Positions 15,078 to 23,482 of a stretch of DNA of 32,045 nt are shown here, piece by piece. The first letter of the stretch is position 1, and each line of letters begins with the position of its first letter. The translations under genes and the position numbers were made by a program. The stretch is taken from NCBI GenBank assembly GCA_944375745.1, contig CALWAV010000068.1, forward strand, positions 1-32,045. Direction: 5' to 3'. Source of the stretch: an uncultured Merdimonas sp. Lineage in GTDB: Bacteria; Bacillota; Clostridia; Lachnospirales; Lachnospiraceae. The notes below the pieces were generated by a model that was not told the origin of the DNA, made no database searches, and saw nothing but the letters and a program-made list of their open reading frames with translations.

Positions 15078-16459
15078 AAAATCCTCCTCTCCCGGGAAAA
15101 GCCTGCCGCGGGCCCGGATTCCCCAACAGTCAGAATCGACTGTTCCTCCGCTGACAAAGGCATCCCGTCATCAAACAGCGAAAGCTGCCTGTAAGTCATC
15201 TCTCCCCGGAGCTCCGGCGGCAGATTTTCCTTCACATACAGCAGATTTCTCGTAATATAATCTTCTTCTATCTTAACCGGATACATGGTTCGGCCTCTGC
15301 AGGTGATAAAATAGAGCGCTCTTTTCAACACCACGCCTATCTTTTTCAGATCCGCAAAATCCAGGCTTCCGAGCCTTCTGGCCTTTACAATTCTCTGGGC
15401 AGACTTTACGCCGATGCCCGGCACCCTCAGCAGAGTCTGATAAGAGGCACGGTTCACTTCCACCGGGAAAAACTCCAGATGGCGGAGGGCCCAGTCGCAT
15501 TTCGGATCAAATACCATATTGAAATTCGGCCTGTCCTCCGAAAGAAGCTCTCCCGCCTCAAAGCCATAAAAACGCAGCAGCCAGTCAGCCTGATAAAGCC
15601 TGTGCTCCCGCAGAAGCGGCGGTCCTCCCGGCAGGGCTGGGAGGGCGCTGTCATCATTGACCCGTACAAAGGCAGAATAAAACACTCTTTTTAAATCAAA
15701 TTTCTGATAAAGAGACTCTGCCACAGAAAGGATCTGAAAATCATTTTCCGGCGTGGCCCCTATGATCATCTGGGTAGACTGCCCAGCCGGCACAAAACGG
15801 GGCGCGCTCCGGTAGAGCGCTATCTCCTGCCGGTTCTCCTCCATCCGGTTCTGTACCTGGCGCATGGGCCTCAGGATCTTATCCCTGGTCTTGGCAGGAG
15901 CAAGCTTCCGCAGACCCTCTGCTGTGGGAAGCTCCAGATTCACGCTCATGCGGTCTGCCAGGAAACCTGTCTTTTCAATCAGCACAGGATCTGCTCCCGG
16001 TATCGCCTTCACATGGATATAGCCGCCAAAATGATATTTGGTCCGCAGCCGGTAAAGGGTCTGATACAAAAGCTCCATGGTATAGTCAGGACTTTTCAGA
16101 ATCCCGGAGCTTAAAAACAGCCCTTCGATATAATTTCTCCGGTAAAAGCCCATAACCAGCTCACAAATCTCATCCGGGGTAAAAGTCGCCCTGGGTACAT
16201 CATTGGAAGACCGGTTCAGACAGTAACGGCAGTTGAAAATACATTCATTTGTGAAAAGGATCTTCAGAAGAGAGATGCAGCGGCCATCCGCCGCGAAGCT
16301 GTGGCAGATGCCTGCTTCAAAACAGCTGCCGATCCCTTTTCCGTTATTCCCCCGGGATGTACCGCTGGAGGTACAGGCCACATCATATTTCGCGGCATCT
16401 GACAGAATCTTCAGTTTTTCCATGACCGGAAGCTGCTCCGGAATTTTTGTATACTGCAT
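15074..16459 (-). CDS. Putative DNA modification/repair radical SAM protein (TIGR03916-type)
   Basis: This 461-residue radical SAM enzyme has the cluster motif Cys73-X3-Cys77-X2-Cys80 (CIFNCRYC) and a C-terminal helix-hairpin-helix DNA-binding motif (RVPGIGVKSAQRIVKARR), typical of the TIGR03916 family. An upstream in-frame ATG at 16483 exists, but it falls inside the LexA-like operator and has no ribosome site. ATG 16459 has AAGGA about seven bases upstream, so it is the start. Four-base overlap with the DUF4130 gene marks a two-gene operon. The promoter and operator imply induction on DNA damage. The reaction catalysed is unknown. Confidence 0.9.
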   Translation of the reverse strand: MQYTKIPEQLPVMEKLKILSDAAKYDVACTSSGTSRGNNGKGIGSCFEAGICHSFAADGRCISLLKILFTNECIFNCRYCLNRSSNDVPRATFTPDEICELVMGFYRRNYIEGLFLSSGILKSPDYTMELLYQTLYRLRTKYHFGGYIHVKAIPGADPVLIEKTGFLADRMSVNLELPTAEGLRKLAPAKTRDKILRPMRQVQNRMEENRQEIALYRSAPRFVPAGQSTQMIIGATPENDFQILSVAESLYQKFDLKRVFYSAFVRVNDDSALPALPGGPPLLREHRLYQADWLLRFYGFEAGELLSEDRPNFNMVFDPKCDWALRHLEFFPVEVNRASYQTLLRVPGIGVKSAQRIVKARRLGSLDFADLKKIGVVLKRALYFITCRGRTMYPVKIEEDYITRNLLYVKENLPPELRGEMTYRQLSLFDDGMPLSAEEQSILTVGESGPAAGFSRERRIL

Positions 16460-16476
16460 ATATATTCCTTTCAAAT

Positions 16477-16490
16477 CGAACATATGTTTG
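16477..16490 (-). promoter_or_regulatory. LexA/DinR (SOS) box of the repair operon
   Basis: The plus strand reads CGAACATATGTTTG, matching the Gram-positive LexA consensus CGAACRNRYGTTYC at 13 of 14 positions and one base from a perfect palindrome. It starts four bases past the -10 element and covers the likely transcription start, the usual place for repression. Confidence 0.8.
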
Positions 16491-16494
16491 TTTT

Positions 16495-16523
16495 AGTGTA
16501 TCACACTGTCCTCACGATTGCAA
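16495..16523 (-). promoter_or_regulatory. Promoter of the DNA-repair operon
   Basis: TTGCAA (16523-16518) and TACACT (16500-16495), each four of six, are 17 bases apart on the minus strand. The LexA box lies immediately downstream. The same TACACT -10 is used by the hom promoter. Confidence 0.55.
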
Positions 16524-16557
16524 GACCTGAAAGGAAATTACCAGGGAACAAAACAGC

Positions 16558-16594
16558 AGCGGCGGGGAACCGGGTAATCCAGCTCTCCGCCGCT
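16558..16594 (-). terminator. Terminator of the BlaI/M56 operon
   Basis: AGCGGCGG (16558-16565) pairs perfectly with CCGCCGCT (16587-16594). On the minus strand the stem is followed by GCTGTTTTG, a modest U tract. It lies about 35 bases past the M56 stop. Confidence 0.65.
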
Positions 16595-16628
16595 CTGAAA
16601 TTATATCCACAATTACAGGGATCACGTT

Positions 16629-18554
16629 TTAAATGATATTCAGAGGATAATCCTCGCAGAGTCTGATGCCCTGCTCATCTTTCTCACGAAGATTAATCAC
16701 CCGGAAGACCAGAGCCGTACCCTCTGGAAGCCCATCAGGAAAAGCATAGGTTTGCGTCCACGTTTCTTGTTCTCCATTGTAATCTCCTTCTCCTATATAA
16801 CCCTCCAGATAATTTCCATCTCCATAGACTGTTCCCTCCTCCGCCAGAATAAATGCTGTATTCTGATAAGCCTCAAGAGCAAGCCCTGACAGATTCACCG
16901 TAAGAGCATCCGGATACATCAGAACCGAATCCAGCATGGCAGTTCCGCCATACACGGCGATTTCCTGATTCAGCACAATTTCTTCCGGCTCCTCTTTCAC
17001 CAACGGCACAGTGTAAGTCAAATCATCTATCGTCACCAAGGCAGAGCCCGATTCTGTACCCCAGAAGTACAGGCCGACCGTATCATTTTCCTTTTCCGTA
17101 GTGTCCGCATAACAGCCCCAGTTAACAGGTTCTTGCGCCTCAAACTCGGCATTCAGCGGAATATCGGCCGGATCCTGTGGAAATATCCGCGGCTCCCCTG
17201 TCTCCTCTATAAGCCGAAAATTCAGTTCCGTATATGGATAGGCGTCCTTTCTGTTTACCAGCTCCAGATGCGCTCCGTCTGAAGCTGGCTCCTCTGCCTC
17301 CGTCCCATTTCCTTCCATTCTGTCTCCCATATATGCCTGTGAATTTTCCTCCGGACTGTCCTGAACGTTTTCTGTCTCTGCCAGTTCCGCAGTTTTTTCC
17401 TGCCCTCTTCCCTGCAGACCTGTATAAGATCCGAGCATTACAGCCCCGGCAATCAGAACCGCCAGTGCCGCAGCCGAGGCCGCCACTGCGGTTCCTGTTT
17501 CTTTTTTAAATTTCATAATAGCACCCAGCCTTTCTTTCAGATGCTCTCCGCCTTCTGACAGGGCTGTAGAGACATAAGAGCTCTGACAGCAGCTTCCCGC
17601 CTTAGCGAAAGCAATCAGCATATCTCCATATCTTTTCTGCTCCATCCTGTCCAGCCCGGAAAGCACAGCCTCGTCACAGGCCAGTTCACACGCCTGGCCA
17701 ATCTCTTTTGCCAGCCTGTATACAAAAGGATTGAACCAGTGCACGCAGATAACCAGCTGAATCATCCATTTGTACAAGCTGTCCCGCCGCCTGCAGTGCG
17801 TCAGCTCATGCCGGAACACGTAGACAAGCGTTTCCTCTGTAAGATTCTCTGCCGGCAGAATCAATGCGGGCTTCCATACTCCCAGCAGCACCGGCGAGGC
17901 AATTTCTGCGCTGCGGTACAGCCTGACTTTTGTTTTCAAGTGCATGGCACTTTCACAGGAATCCAGAATTTTTCGGGCTTTTCCCTCCACAATTTCTTCA
18001 TTTTCCGCCAGCAGACTCCGTGTAAAATTCCTGTAAACCCGCATTTTAAACAGGAAAATCACCACTGCAGCCAGCCCCCAGATAAAAAACAGCACGTTCC
18101 AAAACGCTCTCCCGGGCATCTCCTGATTTTCTCCGCCCGGAGACGGTATGTTCCCTGGCATTTCTTTCTCTACTATACCGCCCGCCGCAGCCTGCTCTGA
18201 AGCGGATTGCTCTGCCTCAGCCTCTTCTGACCGCTGCTGAAAACCAGTGTCCCCTGCCGGCTCTGTTCCGGACTCATTCTGCTCCATGCCTTGTTCCGTC
18301 TCCTGCTGTTCCCCTGTCCGTCCTCCGTCCCCATACTCCTGCACCGCTATTTCCGCACTTGTAAAAAGCCGGTTCACCAAAGTACCTTCCGGAGAAAACG
18401 GGATCAGAAACCGCAGAGCCACAACCAGCCAGACATAATACTGCCAGCACCTGCTGAATTTTTCCCTGTACAAAGGCTTTAAAAGCTTCAGAATCAGGAA
18501 AAGCAGCGTGCCGGAAACGGAAAGGGATATCAGCATTTTCATAAATCCGCTCAT
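16629..18554 (-). CDS. M56 (BlaR1/MecR1-like) membrane metallopeptidase with unrecognised extracellular domain
   Basis: The 641-residue protein has a BlaR1-like membrane protease half. Transmembrane segments lie near residues 7-25, 38-54, 151-171 and 354-377. The zinc motif HELTH is at 249-253, with the downstream ELACDE (290-295) supplying the third ligand. In BlaR1 systems the protease is activated by an extracellular sensor and inactivates the BlaI repressor. Here a long Glu/Gln/Ser-rich loop separates TM2 and TM3. The C-terminal 225 residues are predicted-strand-rich and acidic, without the SxxK, SxN or KTG motifs of penicillin-sensing domains; an Ig-like fold is possible. The start overlaps the BlaI stop by four bases. 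The protease call is firm; the signal sensed is unknown. Confidence 0.88.
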   Translation of the reverse strand: MSGFMKMLISLSVSGTLLFLILKLLKPLYREKFSRCWQYYVWLVVALRFLIPFSPEGTLVNRLFTSAEIAVQEYGDGGRTGEQQETEQGMEQNESGTEPAGDTGFQQRSEEAEAEQSASEQAAAGGIVEKEMPGNIPSPGGENQEMPGRAFWNVLFFIWGLAAVVIFLFKMRVYRNFTRSLLAENEEIVEGKARKILDSCESAMHLKTKVRLYRSAEIASPVLLGVWKPALILPAENLTEETLVYVFRHELTHCRRRDSLYKWMIQLVICVHWFNPFVYRLAKEIGQACELACDEAVLSGLDRMEQKRYGDMLIAFAKAGSCCQSSYVSTALSEGGEHLKERLGAIMKFKKETGTAVAASAAALAVLIAGAVMLGSYTGLQGRGQEKTAELAETENVQDSPEENSQAYMGDRMEGNGTEAEEPASDGAHLELVNRKDAYPYTELNFRLIEETGEPRIFPQDPADIPLNAEFEAQEPVNWGCYADTTEKENDTVGLYFWGTESGSALVTIDDLTYTVPLVKEEPEEIVLNQEIAVYGGTAMLDSVLMYPDALTVNLSGLALEAYQNTAFILAEEGTVYGDGNYLEGYIGEGDYNGEQETWTQTYAFPDGLPEGTALVFRVINLREKDEQGIRLCEDYPLNII

Positions 18555-18919
18555 TTCTGCTCCTCCCAGTATTTTTCTATTTCCTTCAGTTCCTCTGCCG
18601 AAAGCCGGTCCTCCTGCAGAAGCGTGGATACCAGGCTGCGCACGTTTCCTCCGAAAATCCTGTCCAGAAAACTGTTGGTCTGCATGGCCTGATATTCCTG
18701 TTCCGCCACAAGAGCTTCGTATTCATTGCGCCTGCCAATTTTGTTGGTTTTCAGGTATCCCTTCTCCACAAGCCTCGAAAGCAGGGTCAGAACCGTATTT
18801 TTTTTCCACTCATTCTGTTCCTTTTCCAGTTCCTCCATGATGAAAGAGTACAGAGCCGCTCCTCCGTTTCTCCAGATGATTTTCATCAGGACCAGCTCAG
18901 ATTCCGAAATCTGCTGCAT
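18551..18919 (-). CDS. BlaI/MecI/CopY-family repressor
   Basis: The 122-residue protein (MQQISESELVLMKIIW start) is a winged-helix repressor of the BlaI/MecI family, with a Leu-rich dimerisation C terminus (FGGNVRSLVSTLLQ...LSAEELKEIEKYWEE). A longer frame begins at 18991, but AAGGGGG lies eight bases before ATG 18919 and family members begin at this point. It probably represses its own operon through the two tandem operators upstream and is inactivated by the M56 protease encoded directly downstream. The genes it controls beyond itself are not visible in this window. Confidence 0.92.
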   Translation of the reverse strand: MQQISESELVLMKIIWRNGGAALYSFIMEELEKEQNEWKKNTVLTLLSRLVEKGYLKTNKIGRRNEYEALVAEQEYQAMQTNSFLDRIFGGNVRSLVSTLLQEDRLSAEELKEIEKYWEEQK

Positions 18920-18994
18920 CTTTTCTTCCCCCTTTCTTTCAGACAGCCGCAGATCCCTTTCTAAATCTGCGTCCGCTTTTTCAGATATCATTTT

Positions 18995-19040
18995 TATATT
19001 AACATTTTGTAGGCTGATTTTATATTAACACTATGTAGGC
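18995..19040. promoter_or_regulatory. Two tandem BlaI-type operators
   Basis: Two 20-base direct copies, 18995-19014 and 19021-19040, are identical at 18 of 20 positions with a 26-base period. Each contains an inverted core TAACA-N3-TGTAG (19000-19012 and 19026-19038) resembling the TACA/TGTA half-sites of BlaI/MecI operators. The second overlaps the promoter spacer, so binding would block RNA polymerase; the first lies downstream of the -10. Confidence 0.75.
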
Positions 19041-19050
19041 CTTTTGTCAA
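19022..19050 (-). promoter_or_regulatory. Promoter of the BlaI/M56 operon
   Basis: A perfect TTGACA (19050-19045) and TAATAT (19027-19022) are 17 bases apart on the minus strand. One BlaI-type operator fills the spacer. Confidence 0.7.
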
Positions 19051-19096
19051 CAGAAGACTGCATACAGACAAAAGACAAAATATTTTCATAAAACAC

Positions 19097-19146
19097 AAAA
19101 ACGCCTCCGTCAGGCAAAGTAACCTATACTTTGCCCAACGGAGGCG
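19097..19146 (-). terminator. Terminator of the Mrp gene
   Basis: CGCCTCCGT (19102-19110) pairs with ACGGAGGCG (19138-19146), and GGCAAAGT (19113-19120) pairs with ACTTTGCC (19128-19135). On the minus strand five T (19101-19097) follow the stem. It lies about 50 bases past the gene's stop. Confidence 0.88.
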
Positions 19147-19194
19147 CGTCTTGCGTCTTTCTTCACGCATCCACCTCTGCGCGATCTGCTGTTT

Positions 19195-20019
19195 TTACTC
19201 GAAATCCGCCTCAATCCAGGGATTTCTCACTTTGTCGAACTCTCCTGCGTCCGCTGCCTCGGCGTAAGCCGGGTCCATGGGAATTCTGCCGAGAATCTTC
19301 AGATTTTCCTTTTCTGCGATTTCATCCAGATGGCTCTGTCCGAAGGGATACAGCTTCTTTCCGCAGTCCGGGCACTGCAGGTAGGAATAGTTCTCCACAA
19401 CGCCCTTTACCGGAATCTTCATCTGCTCCGCCATGCTCAGCGCTTTCTTCACAATCATCTGTACCAGATCCTGGGGAGAAGTCACCACCACAATCTCATT
19501 GACCGGAAGAGACTGGAAGACAGTCAGCGGCACATCACCTGTTCCGGGCGGCATATCCACCAGAAGATAATCCAGATCGCCCCAAATTACATCAGTCCAG
19601 AACTGCTTTACAATGTTGGCAATGATGGGGCCGCGCCAGATCACCGGGGTATCCTCAGCCGGCAGAAGAAGATTCATGGACATCAGCTTGATGCCGTTTT
19701 TGGTCACACGGGGCTCAATTCCCATATCACTGGCCTCAGCCGGCCCGTGGATGCCGTACATCCGGGGAATGGAAGGACCGGTAATGTCCGCGTCCAGGAT
19801 TCCCACCTGGTAGCCCTTTGCGGCCAGCTCGTTGGCGATGGAAGCCGTCACCATGGATTTTCCCACGCCGCCTTTTCCGCTGACCACGCCGATGACACGG
19901 CGGATACAGCTGTATTCATTGGCGTCCACATGAAAGTCCGCCGTTTTTTTCTCTCTGCTGGGACATCCCTCGCAGCTTGTCTTGTCGCAGCTTGTGCTGC
20001 TGCATGCTTTCTCACTCAT
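19195..20019 (-). CDS. Mrp/NBP35 (ApbC)-family Fe-S cluster carrier ATPase
   Basis: This 274-residue cytoplasmic P-loop protein carries and transfers Fe-S clusters. The deviant Walker A SGKGGVGKS spans residues 47-55, the switch region includes DADITGPSIPR, and DMPPGTGD follows. A bridging Cys216-X2-Cys219 (CPDC) is the cluster-binding pair of the family. The N terminus adds a Cys-rich stretch (Cys6, Cys11, Cys16, Cys19) that could form another metal site. An AGAGAGG site supports the ATG start. It follows trkH by 95 bases and ends with a strong terminator. Whether it shares the trk transcript is uncertain. Likely clients here include Nth, the radical SAM protein and the siroheme/ferredoxin protein, an inference only. 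Confidence 0.92.
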   Translation of the reverse strand: MSEKACSSTSCDKTSCEGCPSREKKTADFHVDANEYSCIRRVIGVVSGKGGVGKSMVTASIANELAAKGYQVGILDADITGPSIPRMYGIHGPAEASDMGIEPRVTKNGIKLMSMNLLLPAEDTPVIWRGPIIANIVKQFWTDVIWGDLDYLLVDMPPGTGDVPLTVFQSLPVNEIVVVTSPQDLVQMIVKKALSMAEQMKIPVKGVVENYSYLQCPDCGKKLYPFGQSHLDEIAEKENLKILGRIPMDPAYAEAADAGEFDKVRNPWIEADFE

Positions 20020-20114
20020 TTTCAGTTACCTCTCTCTTTATCATTTCAAAAATATGCGCGGCAAACCCGCCTTAACCCCGCGTCAGCCCGGTAGCCGGCC
20101 GCAGGGAAACTGAC

Positions 20115-21557
20115 TTAAAATCTCTTTCTCCATGTCTGGGGCGCAAACAGCATCAGAAGCGGCAGAATCTCAAGCCTCCCCAGCAGCATATCCAGACTCA
20201 GAACAATTTTGGAAAAACAGGAGTACGCGGAAAAATTCCTTACCGGTCCCACTGCTCCCAGACCCGGGCCCACATTGTTCAGGGTGGTAAGCACTGCCGA
20301 GAAATTGGTGGTAAAATCAAAATTATCCACAGAAATCAGCAGCACGGAAAAGGCCAGGATCGCAATATAACAGGACATGTAAACATAGACGCCCCGGGTA
20401 TTTTCCTCTGTCAGCCGTTTTCCGTCCAGTCTTACCACATTCACAGACTTCGGATGCAGAACCTGCCGGATCTCCTTCGTCACCGTCCGGGCCAGAATGA
20501 TGATCCTGGATACCTTGATACCGCCGCCCGTGCTGCCGGCACAGGCGCCGATGGCCATAATAATCATCAGAATCGTCTTCGAAAATTCCGGCCACAAATC
20601 AAAGTCCGCAGTCACAAATCCTGTAGTAGTGATAACGGAAGCTACCTGAAAGGCCGCATATCGGAAAGCCTTCAGCGCTGTTCCGTAAATGTGAACAATA
20701 TTCACGGTAATCAGGGCAATGGAAGCGGCTACAATGCCAAGATAGGCCCGCAGCTCCTCACTTTTGAACACTGCCTTGAAATTCTTCAGAAGCAGCAGAT
20801 AATACAGACTGAAATTCACGCCGAACAGAAGCATGAAAACTGTAATTACACCGTCTATGTAGGCGCTGTCATAAAACGCCACATTCGCATTCCGGTTGTC
20901 GAAGCCTCCGGTGCCGGCTGTACTGAAGGTATGCACCAGGGCATCATACAGATTCATGCCGCCTGCCAGAAGAAGAATCACTTCCACCAGCGACAGCGCG
21001 ATATACATTCCATAAAGAATCCGCGCAGTGGAGCGGGCTTTGGGAACCAGCTTGTCACAGGTAGGCCCCGGCATCTCCGCCCGCATCAGAAACATGGAGT
21101 TCTTCGGGCTCAAAGGAAGAATCGTCATAACGAACACCAGCACGCCCATACCTCCAATCCAGTGGGTAAAGCAGCGCCAGAAATTCATGCCCAAGGGCAG
21201 AGCCTCAATGTCTGTCAAAATCGTGGAGCCCGTCGTAGTAAATCCCGACACAATCTCAAAAAGCGCATCGTAATATTTCGGAATACATCCGGAAAACACA
21301 AAAGGAAGCGCTCCAAAAGCTGACCAGAGCACCCAGGCCAGGGCCACAATCACAAACCCTTCCTTCGCGTACAGCGTCATATCCTTCGGCTTCCGGGAAA
21401 GCAGCAGTGACACAGCTGCCAGCAAAGCTATTACAACCAGGAAATACACCCCGCTGCTCTCCTGGCAAAGAAGCGACACAAACGCGGGAATCAGCAGCAG
21501 AACGCCCTCCATCAGAAGCATTTTTCCCACGACATACCTTATCATCCCGTAATTCAT
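20115..21557 (-). CDS. trkH: TrkH/KtrB-family potassium uptake channel subunit
   Basis: The 480-residue membrane protein is a TrkH-type K+ (or Na+-dependent K+) translocating subunit. Four pore loops each show the selectivity-filter glycine in order: TTTGST, AGTGGF, TTTGFV and NNVGPG. The signature GACAGSTGGGIKVSRI precedes the last repeat. It forms a complex with the TrkA gating ring encoded 49 bases upstream. Ion preference cannot be read securely. The gene is part of the likely operon starting at the AI-2E transporter. Confidence 0.94.
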   Translation of the reverse strand: MNYGMIRYVVGKMLLMEGVLLLIPAFVSLLCQESSGVYFLVVIALLAAVSLLLSRKPKDMTLYAKEGFVIVALAWVLWSAFGALPFVFSGCIPKYYDALFEIVSGFTTTGSTILTDIEALPLGMNFWRCFTHWIGGMGVLVFVMTILPLSPKNSMFLMRAEMPGPTCDKLVPKARSTARILYGMYIALSLVEVILLLAGGMNLYDALVHTFSTAGTGGFDNRNANVAFYDSAYIDGVITVFMLLFGVNFSLYYLLLLKNFKAVFKSEELRAYLGIVAASIALITVNIVHIYGTALKAFRYAAFQVASVITTTGFVTADFDLWPEFSKTILMIIMAIGACAGSTGGGIKVSRIIILARTVTKEIRQVLHPKSVNVVRLDGKRLTEENTRGVYVYMSCYIAILAFSVLLISVDNFDFTTNFSAVLTTLNNVGPGLGAVGPVRNFSAYSCFSKIVLSLDMLLGRLEILPLLMLFAPQTWRKRF

Positions 21558-21606
21558 ATTCTGTCCCTCTGATCCTGTAAAAATTCAGTCAGAACGTATC
21601 TGAAGG

Positions 21607-22965
21607 CTACCACATGATATCCTTCAGGTCTTCCAATCCCTGGGCCATGGATACCACGATGACATTATCTCCCACTTCCAGTGTATCCTCGCCGCCCGGT
21701 ATGATGATCCTGCCCTTTCTCACAATGCAGGCCACCAGATGGTTTCTCTTGAGCGTCAGACTTTTAAGCGGAATTCCTGTATACTTTGTCTTCTCTTTTA
21801 TCACAAAACCCAGCGCTTCTATCTTGCCGCCTACCAGCTTGTAGACTGTCTCCACATTGGCGCTTCCCATGGAATTTCTCATAGCCCGCACATAACTGCT
21901 GATCACATTTGCAGTTACGTCTTTGGCAGAAACTACGCTTTCCATACCCAGCTGCCCTACCATGTTTTCCAGTCCCTCATCATTGACTTTCGTTACAATT
22001 TTGGGCACTCCCCGCATCTTCGCGTACATGGACATAATGATATTTTCCTCATCCATGCCTGTAAGCGTCACAAAAGCATCTGCCTTTTCGATCTCTTCCT
22101 CCTCCAGGAGCTCATGATCGGTGGCATTTCCATGGATTATCGTAGCTTTTGGAAGAAGCTCGCTCAGTTCCAGGCATCGCGCTTCATTCTGTTCCACAAT
22201 CTTGACATGCATGCCAAGGCTCAGAAGCTGCCTGGACAGATAATACGCCACTCTGCCTCCTCCGCAGATCATGACATTCTTCGCCATGTTCCGCATGGAA
22301 TTTGTCAAGCGGAAAAATTTTTCTATATCCCTGTGGGAAGCGGCGATATTGATCTTATCCCCTGCCTCCAGCACAAAATTTCCGTCCGGAATATAGACAT
22401 CCTGGCCGCGCTGCACCGCGCAGATCAGCATTTTGATCTGGTATTTTTTATAAAGGCCGCTTAACGGAACTCCCTTAATCACGCTTTTCTCTGTCAGAAG
22501 CACCTCCACCAGCTCCACCCGGCCCTTGGCGAAGGTCTCGATTTTCGCAGCCGATGGGAAAATCAGCACCCGGGAGATTTCCTCTGCCAGCGCCAGCTCC
22601 GGATTCACAGCCATGCTCAGTTTCAAATCGTCCTTCAGCAGATGCATCTGCCCGGCGTAAATCGGGTTCCGCACTCTCGCGATGGTCTGCTTCGCCCCCA
22701 GTCTTCTGGCCAGAAGACAGCAGAACAGATTCATCTCATCTGTGGATGTACAGGCAATGACCAGATCTGCTCCCGGCACATCCGCCTTCTTCTGCACCTC
22801 CGCGCTGCCGCCGTCACCTGCCACACAGGATACATCCATTTCATTTACCGCATCAGACAGCTTTTTTTCGCACTGATCAATCAGCGTGACATTACAATTC
22901 TCCGAGGACAGCTGCATCGCGAGTTTATGTCCTACTTTTCCGTCTCCGATGATTACAATGTCCAC
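21607..22965 (-). CDS. trkA: TrkA potassium uptake regulator (double RCK)
   Basis: The 452-residue cytoplasmic gating protein has two tandem RCK (TrkA-N plus TrkA-C) units, with nucleotide folds at IIGDGKVG near residue 5 and MICGGGRVA near residue 232. It gates TrkH in response to nucleotide binding. The start codon is GTG at 22965, with GGGGGAG five bases upstream. It lies 18 bases after the DUF1653 gene and directly before trkH, the usual pairing. Confidence 0.95.
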   Translation of the reverse strand: MDIVIIGDGKVGHKLAMQLSSENCNVTLIDQCEKKLSDAVNEMDVSCVAGDGGSAEVQKKADVPGADLVIACTSTDEMNLFCCLLARRLGAKQTIARVRNPIYAGQMHLLKDDLKLSMAVNPELALAEEISRVLIFPSAAKIETFAKGRVELVEVLLTEKSVIKGVPLSGLYKKYQIKMLICAVQRGQDVYIPDGNFVLEAGDKINIAASHRDIEKFFRLTNSMRNMAKNVMICGGGRVAYYLSRQLLSLGMHVKIVEQNEARCLELSELLPKATIIHGNATDHELLEEEEIEKADAFVTLTGMDEENIIMSMYAKMRGVPKIVTKVNDEGLENMVGQLGMESVVSAKDVTANVISSYVRAMRNSMGSANVETVYKLVGGKIEALGFVIKEKTKYTGIPLKSLTLKRNHLVACIVRKGRIIIPGGEDTLEVGDNVIVVSMAQGLEDLKDIMW

Positions 22966-22983
22966 TTCTACTCCCCCTGTTCT

Positions 22984-23439
22984 TTATCGAAACCGATTTG
23001 TCTCAAAGTGTTCCATGGTTTTCAGACAGTTCAGAATCTGTCTGTATTTTTCTTTAGTGCTGCCTGCTCCGAGAACAATATCCAGCGACACCGCTATGCT
23101 TTCCAGCAGCTGGTCATCCACATAAGCCTCCCAGGACTGGAAAAGCTCCAGCTTGTCTTCATAGGTCTCCGCGTCCAGGAAACGCAGAAGCAGAGGATTG
23201 GTCTCCCTGGGCTCCTCTATCTTTTCAAAACGGTACTGCTGCTCTGCGTCCGGATATTTGCTCCGGTCCACTTCACTTGCAAACTCCTCATAATCTCTGA
23301 CCCAGAGCTCCTCATCCCCGTACAGAGCCTGATAAACCACCACCGGCCTCTCTGTGCCGGCATCCTTCGCAATCCCGGTCACCTGGTAAAGGCCTCCTTT
23401 AAAATGGCGGTAATATTCTCCTGCTTTTATCTCTCTCAC
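22984..23439 (-). CDS. DUF1653-domain protein
   Basis: The N-terminal 75 residues (GEYYRHFKGGLYQVTGIA, then VVVYQALYGDEELWVRDYEEF) are a DUF1653 domain, a small beta-rich fold of unknown function common in bacteria. The remaining half is helix-rich, without a recognised domain. It sits between the AI-2E family transporter and trkA with short gaps (43 and 18 bases), so it is probably co-transcribed. No function can be assigned. Confidence 0.8.
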   Translation of the reverse strand: MREIKAGEYYRHFKGGLYQVTGIAKDAGTERPVVVYQALYGDEELWVRDYEEFASEVDRSKYPDAEQQYRFEKIEEPRETNPLLLRFLDAETYEDKLELFQSWEAYVDDQLLESIAVSLDIVLGAGSTKEKYRQILNCLKTMEHFETNRFR

Positions 23440-23482
23440 ACAAACCCTCTTTTCTGTCTTATATCATATCCTGCGGGGTTTT

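Noticed and set aside
20057-20082. CGCGG/CCGCG hairpin between trkH and the Mrp gene as a terminator
   Set aside because: The stem is only five base pairs with a 16-base loop, and several other pairings compete; a TATTTTT follows, so weak termination is possible but not supported enough to list.
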